This document shows, piece after piece, positions 56,721-64,000 of a DNA stretch of 64,000 nucleotides. Within the stretch, counting starts at the first letter, position 1; each line of letters begins with the position of its first letter. The position numbers and the translations under genes were made by a program. Origin of the DNA: Pleodorina starrii (taxonomy: Eukaryota > Chlorophyta > Chlorophyceae > Chlamydomonadales > Volvocaceae); NCBI GenBank assembly GCA_030267565.1, contig BRXU01000019.1, positions 2,344,501 through 2,408,500 on the forward strand. Direction: 5' to 3'. Below the pieces are notes generated by a model that made no database searches, had not been told where the DNA came from, and saw nothing but the letters and a program-made list of their open reading frames with translations.

Positions 56721-59700
56721 GTTGTGAGCAAAGTGAATGAGATGTGGAGCAGGCGACGAAGGCGGGGGAAGGAGACAACGCGGATTAGGTCGTTCGTTGC
56801 TCTCTAGGTTTCTTCTGTGGAGTCATGCAGTTGTCTTGTATGCTTCTGTCTGCGTTGCTGCGGCCTTACCCCGCGACGGCAGCAGCATGCCAGCTGTCAG
56901 GTGTGTGTGCGTGTGTGTGATGGATATTGGATTTGGGTTTGCTCTAGATTGGGAATGGAACGCTCGACTGCGCTAAAAACCGCTTTTCTTCCGGTTTTCA
57001 GGACACGAGGGGGTTTATAAGTAAGGGGTGTAATAGGTAAGAGCTGTCAGGCTGGCATGAGGGCGGCATGTGCGCTCGTGTTATAGGACTTTTGCTCATT
57101 TGAGGGGTTTGGTTGCAGCAAAGGAAAGAGCTTCTCGGAGGGAGATATTTCGAAGAGGGGCCTCACAGGCTGCGAAAAGTAATAAGATGCGTGTCGAGGG
57201 CAGGGCACGCCCGCCGGGCTGGGGTGGGGCCCGCTGCTGGCAGACGGGCGGGCAGGGCAGGGGCATGGTGGTTGTTGCGGCGGTGGAGGCAGCTAGCGGC
57301 CTCTGGAGCTCGAAAGCAGCATTGTGTGGTGGGTTGGGAAGGACGAGCGCAACAACGGGGGACAGTCGTCGACTTTTGACGACGGCTCCGGGGGTAGGCG
57401 CGGGGAGCGGATACGGGCGGACGAGGCTGGGGGCGAAGAAAACGACTCGACAGGGGCGGAGGGCGCCTCGCGGTCGTCCGCGTGGATGCGCGATGGCTGG
57501 ATGATGGGTGGCGCAAAAAATCTGGCCCAGACGCGATTCGCTGCGCTTTGTATTTTTTTCGGGTGGGTACAGCCTTCGGAGGGCAGCTGCGGGGCGGGCT
57601 GGGGTTCGGAAGAGTGGGGGCTCCTGTTTGTTTGGAGTTTTGTGGGTGGGAGCAAATGATGGAAAAGGCACCGCGCCCAGGCGAGCGCCTCGGGGATGTC
57701 CGCGACGCCCCACAATAAAAAGAATAAACGAGGGTCCATTTTTGATTTCCATTGTTGTTTTAGAGCGGCACGCGTTCGACGCCGCGCCGGTACCTCGCCG
57801 AATCGATGTCGGTGGCTGATGCCCCCTTGAGGAAAATACGACCACTGCCGTACACCTGCCTTCATCCTTGCAAGCAAACTGAATTCATGGTGTTTGGCTG
57901 GTGGTCTTTGTTAAATGCAGCGGGTAGAGCTCACACCGTTGCTATGGAGGGCCCTGTTTGTACAGCATCCTGATTTGGATGCGACGGCGGGTTTCGGAGC
58001 CCAGGGAGGGGGAGAATCGAAGACCGCGCACAATTTGTGTCTCGAGAGCGCCATATCTCGTCTCCGTTGCGTCGGTCGGGAGTGGTCGGGAGTGGTTGTT
58101 CGTACGTTGGTTGTGAGTCATGGGACGAGCGTACGAGGAAAAGTTGGTCTTGTTTTGCAAACCTGGCGCGTCCCCCGGGGCGCGTGGGAAGACTGGCCGA
58201 GGGCGTACCCGGACCTGCCCTTCGTCAGTCCGGGGTTCGGGAAGCTGCATGGTGCGTTGCGTGTGGTATCCGATCTCGGGCTCGGTCTCCTAGGCCTTCC
58301 TGTGTGCCCTCGCTGGCATTTGTCTCCATGCCTGCGTGGTAGTTGCCCGATGGCCTGATTCCGGGATTCTGGTGCCTCCGCACTCACGCACTCACTAGGC
58401 ATGCGGGCCGCATGGCGGGGGGATGTTTCTGTCGCAGGAATTCTCGTCCCCGAAGCGAGAGGTGAGAGGTGGTCACAGTGACCTTTTCTGGTGGGTTTAG
58501 CCGTACGTTAAGGACCCCACCGGAAGGCTCCACCGGAGGCGGAGCTGCTGCTGCTGCCGCGGTGGCGGTGGCGGTGGCAGCCGCCCACCCCCACCTCCCA
58601 GCGCGGTGTGACGACAAATTTACAGTCTTGCCGTCTGCGGCCGCGGGCGCTGCTGTCGCCGGCGCCTCCGTCGGGCGCCGCAGCCCTACATTTGTTGCGG
58701 CGAAGGGAGCCGAGGCGCTGCTCCGAAATGTTAGGGGTGGTGGTGGCGGTCATACCACCGCGCTAAACTGTTTCATTCATGGGGGTGTCATACACCGCCT
58801 CCACATGCCTTAGCCTCCTCGCAAGTAGTAGCAAGTAAGCACATATCAACGCGGGGCCATTCATCGGCGTTGGCGCGGAGCGAATATCGTGACGGCTGTT
58901 CGTTGGTGACGGTTACGGTTACGGGGGGCGTGATGCGATGTTTGTGTGAAGACGAGTGCGCACTTTTGCTGACCCATGGGGTAATGATGTCGGGCTGTCT
59001 GGCAGCTGTCCAGCTGTCGGTTGTCGTACCGTTAAAACCGTGTGGGACATCCGAGTGGGGCCATGCGGCGGGTGGGGCAGTCACCCCCCGCCCCAAGGTG
59101 TGTCAAGATGGATGGATGATGAAAGTAAAAGTATGCCTGCATGCCACGGGGCGCCGCGACGTCCTGGGAACGAGATCCTCGGGGTTTTGGTGGATCCGTA
59201 ACGTGGGTAGGAGTGCCTTGCGTGCCTTCAGGACAGGTTGGGGGCGCTGCGATTGTATCCGAGCGTGAGGGCAAACCACGAAAACAGTGGGGGCCGGGGC
59301 GGGTGGAGGGCAGGGCAGGCGGGGTAATGGCTGCGGTGGAGGCAGGGAGGGGCAGAGCAGCATGTGGGACCCCAGTGGTGGGGGGGATCCTCGACGGATG
59401 GGTGCGGGGAGGGTTGCTGCCTGGAAGTCCCGGTACCCGGCTGTGCCTAGGAAGGCGGAAAAATGGAGTGCGGCGCGGTGGCGGCGGCGCATCGGCCGTG
59501 GGTCCAGCGCTTCCGCTTCACCTGGCGGCCGCGCGTGTATCGGACTATCGGTGCCGTGCCATTGTTTGGGGCATGTATGTACCGTTAGGCCTGGTCTGTG
59601 TCTGCGTGTATGTGTGTCTACTATCTGGGTTTATGCTGCTGCGTGCAGGCTGCAGGGTCGTTGTTTGTTTGTTGCCGGCGGGCTCTGGGACCCGGAGTCT

Positions 59701-61022
59701 TGGGACCCTGGGAACCGGCGGGCCAGCTGCCCGCACACTGCACTGCACGGCGGAAATGACCAGGGCAAAAGGAAAGGAAAGCGCTACTGTTGCTTTGGCA
59801 GGATTGATTGATTGATGATGCGGAGGATGGGGTCACAGGCTCACAGCGAGATGCTGGCGTGCACGCACATGTGCGCATGCTTTGCTTTTGCGGGCGCATA
59901 TCGGCGCTGCGGTTGGTTGCGTATGGGGCTTCCGTTCGACGACGTGCCATTGTTTCGTTGAGGTGCACCTTTGGGATCTTTGGGGGTTGAGGGGGGATAA
60001 GGGGCGAGGGCACCAGCGGGAGGCATCACTAGGTGCAGCGTCCGTGCTCCGTCACAAGAACCACGACATGGAACTTTCACGGCATTGTAAATCTCAGGAT
60101 CCACAAAAACATGCGTGAGCTTCGCTTGAACCGAAGGGCACCGTGCTCGTTCCACATGCGAAATTGTGGGCATCTGAAGGGAGGGTTCGCCGCGCAAGAC
60201 TCGACACTGGTTAAGACGGTGAGGGAGGCCAGGGAGGCAGACTGGTGGCTGGGGGCGGGGGGGGGGGCCGGTTTCCAACCCACGCGTTTCAATGCTGTTC
60301 CCTGTGGGTTACGACAGCAGGGGGAAACACAGCTGGGAACTAATCCGGGAGCTCAAACTAGAGCTGGCAGGAAATGAAGTGGAGACGAAGCAGCGCCAAA
60401 CCGTTACGGTGCGCTGCCTCGGGGCTGCCGGAGGTCGCGCAGACTGAGTTGGGTTAATGATACATGATACGACAGCCAAGGAACTTCAAGTGTCGGCAAC
60501 ACCTCGGGAGAAGAGGTCGTCCATCAAAGAAGCACAGATAGTATAAGGAAATAAAATTTTTATTTGCAATTACAGGATGTCATTTTGTTGCGATATTACC
60601 CCTCCCCCCCGTCAACCTCTCAAGTCTCGGTACTTCCCGGTACATGCAACACCTCAACAGCTCAACTTTGACCACTGAGGGCATAAGAGCAAGGATGCAC
60701 AATCCACGCCCCGAGGCCTGAGTTGCACCAACAGCGTGCACACGCTGGCAAGGAACCGCGTCAGACAGGGTCAGACATTCTAGGCACGACAGGTGACGGT
60801 GCCCAGTGTCCCAAGGCAGCCGTACAGACGGTTTTTTTAACAATAGTAAGCGTTTATCCAATTTTTTTGTGCGCTCCACTTTATTATCGCTGTTCTAAGT
60901 GCCCCATTTGCTGCTCTTCCGGTATTGAAAAACTCAGGATTAATTAACTTTGCTTTTCGTTGTGCATGCGTTTTTGGTAAGCAGGACCTTCATATAAAAA
61001 CACCAAAATATTGTCTACGGTC
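56721..61022. other. Intergenic 4.3 kb between the two helix-polyPro genes
   Basis: It starts with the probable 3' UTR of gene A (candidate TGTAA at 57029), continues through GC-rich sequence without a credible gene, and ends from about 60400 in a lower-GC segment upstream of gene B. The longest minus-strand frame (57845-57096) is Pro/Arg-rich and uninformative. Nothing recognisable as RNA or mobile element was seen. Confidence 0.5.
57029..57033 (+). terminator. Candidate polyadenylation signal TGTAA
   Basis: TGTAA, the signal used by Chlamydomonas and relatives, lies about 310 nt after the stop of helix-polyPro gene A, a typical spacing. The motif is short, so this is not proof. Confidence 0.4.
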
Positions 61023-62015
61023 ATGGAAGTCACTAATGGTGACTGCCTGAAACGACCTCGAGACAAGAACGGCTCGTTTCCGCCACGTTCTGTGGTTGCG
61101 CGCACATGCAGCAATGAACTGAATGTCCGTAATTCTCTGGACATAGTTCTGGGCCTGCGCGTGGCGAGGCGGTCCGACAACAGCGATACTATCCCGCGGC
61201 AATCGGTGGTTGAGACCGATGTCGACGAGCTGCCAGTCAACGGAGCAACTTCGGAGCACCGCACTGTCACCGTGCAGTGCTCACTACCGCTTCCGTCATA
61301 CCAGGGGATTGCTCCGTTGGAAGAGATATCTTTTGTGCCTACGACTACGAAGCCTTCTACGAACCTCGCACCTCACACAATCCACGCAACGCGCCTCGAT
61401 AACCTCAGCGCGGTGGAGCTCCAACATGAGCTCATCCTACTGGATGCCTTGGAGCAGGAGCTGTTGCGCGACCTGCGCAGCGCCCGGCAAGAGCACGATG
61501 CGCGAGTTGCCAAGCTCACAACTATTGGCAGTAGCTTCGGCAAGCCCGCTGCCACTGCCCTTTCCACTGTGGCCTCCGCGGCTGCTTCCGCCACGCTCCC
61601 TATCGCGACGGCCCCGCTGCTGCAGCAGCTGAATTCCCTCCTCCACCAGCCTTGTGCCTTGGCCGCCCCAACGTCGCGGCCGACTGCGATTTTGAAAGAG
61701 CAATGTGCGCAGCAGCACAAGCGGCAGCGACTGGCCGCGTCGGCGGCCGAGGCGCTCTGTTGCCCCCGAGGCGCCTGCGCCGAAGCCGGGGCGATGCCGC
61801 CGCCGCCGCCGCGGCCCCCGAGCGGCGTCTTGCAGCAGCCGCAGCAGCAGCAGCCGCAGCCGCAGCAGCCGCAGCAACAGCAGCATCGGCAGGCGGCCTG
61901 GGACGGACGGGGCAGAGCGCGCCTCCCCGGGGGGTTTGCTCCGTCTCGCAGAGCCGAAGCCCCCTCCTCATCGCGCGTCACCATGCAGGCAGCAGGGGGC
62001 GCGAAGGCGCTGTGA
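61023..62015 (+). CDS. Helix-polyPro family protein B, unknown function
   Basis: Single-exon frame of 330 residues starting MEVTNGDCLKRPRDKNG. A helical segment at about residues 128-166 (LEQELLRDLRSARQEHDARV) aligns without gaps to residues 158-196 of the protein at 54911-56720, sharing the core EQxLLxxLRxxRxExDARVAxL. A Ser/Ala/Leu-rich stretch follows, then a polyproline segment ([12 protein letters not shown]), a Gln/Pro run and a basic tail. No donor in frame leads to a second exon like that of gene A. A TATA-like TATAAAA at 60993-60999 is only 24 nt before the ATG, so if it is used the leader would be almost absent. The first half uses fewer GC-ending codons than the second. Basic N-terminus and no membrane segment: nuclear or cytosolic. 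Function unknown. Confidence 0.65.
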   Translation: MEVTNGDCLKRPRDKNGSFPPRSVVARTCSNELNVRNSLDIVLGLRVARRSDNSDTIPRQSVVETDVDELPVNGATSEHRTVTVQCSLPLPSYQGIAPLEEISFVPTTTKPSTNLAPHTIHATRLDNLSAVELQHELILLDALEQELLRDLRSARQEHDARVAKLTTIGSSFGKPAATALSTVASAAASATLPIATAPLLQQLNSLLHQPCALAAPTSRPTAILKEQCAQQHKRQRLAASAAEALCCPRGACAEAGAMPPPPPRPPSGVLQQPQQQQPQPQQPQQQQHRQAAWDGRGRARLPGGFAPSRRAEAPSSSRVTMQAAGGAKAL

Positions 62016-63570
62016 CACAGATGTGCGTCGATCGCGGAGGGGCGCTGCCCGGAAGGTGAGGGTGAGCCTCACCGCATGCGCAGTCTGCTGCGCTCCCTCC
62101 CTGCCCAGGGGAAGCATGGGAGACATTGGGAAACATGTGATACCGATACATGACAACATGAGTAATAACAAGGGGAACATGGGATCGCATTGCCCTTCAG
62201 GTCCTGCTCTGACCCAAATCAAGCACACATGGAGGCTCACACATCCAACGAACCCAACAAACCCAACAAACCCAACAAACCCAAATCCACATGGAGGCTC
62301 AGTTTATTCACTTTTCCGTGGTGCCCTGCCCCCTCTGTGTGTGTGTGCCCCGCCCTGCCCCGCCTCGCCCCTCCACCGCCTCCACATACCTTCAGTACGA
62401 ATGTACGGCAATGGGCTGCCGCCAGCCTGCTGAGGGCGGCGGCCGGGGCGGATGAGCCGTATATATAGGGCCCAGCACGCCAGCAGGTCACTGACGGAAC
62501 TGACGGCTGCCGCGGCGACACGGTTGACGAGGCCTCGACCGCCGCTGCAGTTGAGCCGCGGGAGTGGAGTTGAGCCGCGGGAGGAGCCGCCAATGCGGGG
62601 GTGGGACGGCGCCGTGCAGCAGACTACGGACACGGCAACACACATGCGCAGCACATCACGTACATCACGAGGGGGAGCAGCCATTCATAGCGTAGCTGGC
62701 GCGAGGGATGCGGGCTTTAGCCGGTCGCCGGTGGGGGTAAGAAAACGATACCGCAGCGAAGGGACGGAGACGGAGACGGCGCCGGGGGGTGGGGCATGCG
62801 CCGGGGCGTGAGCGGGAGTGCTGGCGCCTGTACATACTACGATGTCTCGATGTGTGTGTGTGGTTCGTTGGCTTGCAGAGGTGGTATTAGGAGGAGGAGG
62901 GGGAGGCAATCTGCACGCTGTTTTATGCATCTGTTTAAGATGGTGGACAAGTGTGGTTAGGCCGGGTAAGGGAGGGCTTGCCCTCTCATTCAGCAGACTG
63001 CTCAACGTAATGAATACCGGTTCATACGGTGGATGGTGGCGGCGGACGTGAGGCGCGCGAGTTGTCGTGCGCCCTGGCGACTCGTGTGTCTCGTGCCCCC
63101 GCCTGCTGGCTCCCGTGCAACGCCATCCATATCCTAAATAGGCGCTCCGCGGCTAGGGCTATAGGGTTCCGCCTTGCGCAGCGGGGGTTGGTCGGCAGGG
63201 GCCGTAGGGTTCCTGCCCACAGATCTCAACGCTCAAGCACGGCATATACGACACTGCACACGTACGGCATCGGCGGACTGGGCGGCTGAACTGCTGTGCA
63301 ACCGCCGGCCCAAATGCTGGCGGGTGTATGGGCGGTTGTGTCCGGGGGTAGCGCGGCCGTGAATGCAGGGCGCGCGCCTGGGCCTGCCTCGGCATTGCTG
63401 CTGTGGCGCGGCGCCCCCCTGCCGCTGCTTTCGGTCCTCTTCAGTGTTCGCAGCTGCCTGGCGGGCTGAGTGGGCTTTACGGTCATCACACGCACTGCAG
63501 GTTTTTCACACGCACTGCAATGGCACATTTGATGCGATGATTCGTTATTTTTATATCGCGATCGTTTTTC

Positions 63571-63626
63571 GTTTGTTTGTTTGTTTGTTTGTTTGGTTGG
63601 TTGGTTGGTTGGTTGGTTGGTTGGTG
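63571..63626. repeat. TTTG then TTGG tetranucleotide run
   Basis: Consecutive TTTG units pass directly into TTGG units, a compound microsatellite. Confidence 0.9.
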
Positions 63627-63937
63627 TGTGCGCCTGTATGTCAGCATGTGTGCTCGCCCATAAACCGCGTGTGCCTGCGTGTTTATGAGTGTGTTTGGGT
63701 GCACAATAAACTTCAAGAGGCGATGTTTTTGGGTTGAGAAGCAGCATGGTTTGGATCAAAGCAGCATGGTGTGTGTGCATGGGTGGTGTGTTCCATCCGA
63801 TGTGGGGAGTAGGCGCACCGCCAAGCCGCGGTGCATGGCGCCAGCAGCTGGGGCACACTTGGAACACACTTCGACCTTGTACATGCATGCATCCCGTATA
63901 CGGAACATGCCGGTTACTGCGCAAAATACGGTACGCG

Positions 63938-63939
63938 CA

Positions 63940-63989
<50 letters not shown>
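63938..63989. repeat. CT dinucleotide run
   Basis: An almost pure CT tract of about 50 nt at the window end. Confidence 0.95.
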
Positions 63990-63993
<4 letters not shown>

Positions 63994-64000
63994 GGGCACT

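Larger units (their letters stand above)
62016..63999. other. 3' flank of helix-polyPro gene B, repeat-rich, no gene seen
   Basis: GC-rich to mixed sequence containing an AACCCAACA run (about 62243-62285), TTTG/TTGG runs (63571-63626) and a CT run at the window end (63938-63989). The minus-strand frame over 63999-63226 is produced by these simple repeats. No conserved domain, RNA gene or polyadenylation signal was recognised. Confidence 0.5.

Noticed and set aside
62016..63060. Possible minus-strand gene after helix-polyPro gene B
   Set aside because: Frames are short and Pro/Ser/Thr-rich without consistent splice sites or a recognisable motif.
63226..63999. Minus-strand frame starting with Arg/Glu repeats
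   Set aside because: Composed of the CT run and TTTG/TTGG repeats read as RE and NQPT units; a simple-repeat artefact.
1..63999. CRISPR arrays, prokaryotic operons or tRNA/rRNA genes
   Set aside because: Repeats have no regular unique spacers, genes are spliced nuclear type, and no cloverleaf or rRNA-like sequence was recognised by eye.

Overview
The window looks like nuclear DNA of a volvocine-type green alga (Chlamydomonadales, a relative of Chlamydomonas, Gonium or Volvox). This is inferred from very GC-rich, intron-dense genes with GTGAG- or GTACG-type donors and GCAG acceptors, long Ala/Gly/Gln/Pro runs inside otherwise conserved proteins, plant-type protein families, and interstitial copies of the Chlamydomonas-type telomere unit TTTTAGGG in introns. 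All gene models were spliced by hand from visible splice sites. In every model the reading frame stays open across every junction, but no transcript or homology search was available.

Layout. (1) 1-15480, minus: a 22-exon, 3'-truncated plant-type ABCG transporter with signal sequence, Cys-rich ectodomain, one membrane segment, complete ATPase domain and a linker of more than 1000 residues. Its permease domain lies outside the window. (2) 15481-18035: a divergent, lower-GC intergenic region. (3) 18036-21810, plus: an NT-C2 (EEIG1/EHBP1-like) coiled-coil protein with a GC-AG first intron. (4) 24355-27377, minus: a retaining GT4-type glycosyltransferase. (5) 28704-31438, minus: a small conserved-looking protein I do not recognise. 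(6) 31935-41916, plus: a 19-exon, 1087-residue protein joining a CUE/UBA-like segment, an acidic and basic nuclear-looking middle, FYRN/FYRC and a C-terminal U-box. It shares a 496-bp divergent promoter region with gene 5. (7) 44823-50394, plus: a Gln/Ala-rich coiled-coil protein. (8) 54911-56720 and 61023-62015, plus: two related genes that share a helical segment and a polyproline stretch. The rest is UTR, intergenic sequence and abundant simple repeats.

The genes do not form a pathway. The most interesting items are the FYR plus U-box protein (a candidate chromatin-directed ubiquitin ligase), the pair of related helix-polyPro proteins, the oversized ABCG linker, a dispersed roughly 30-38-nt element found in or beside introns of several genes, and a repeated pattern of lower-GC islands at gene 5' ends.
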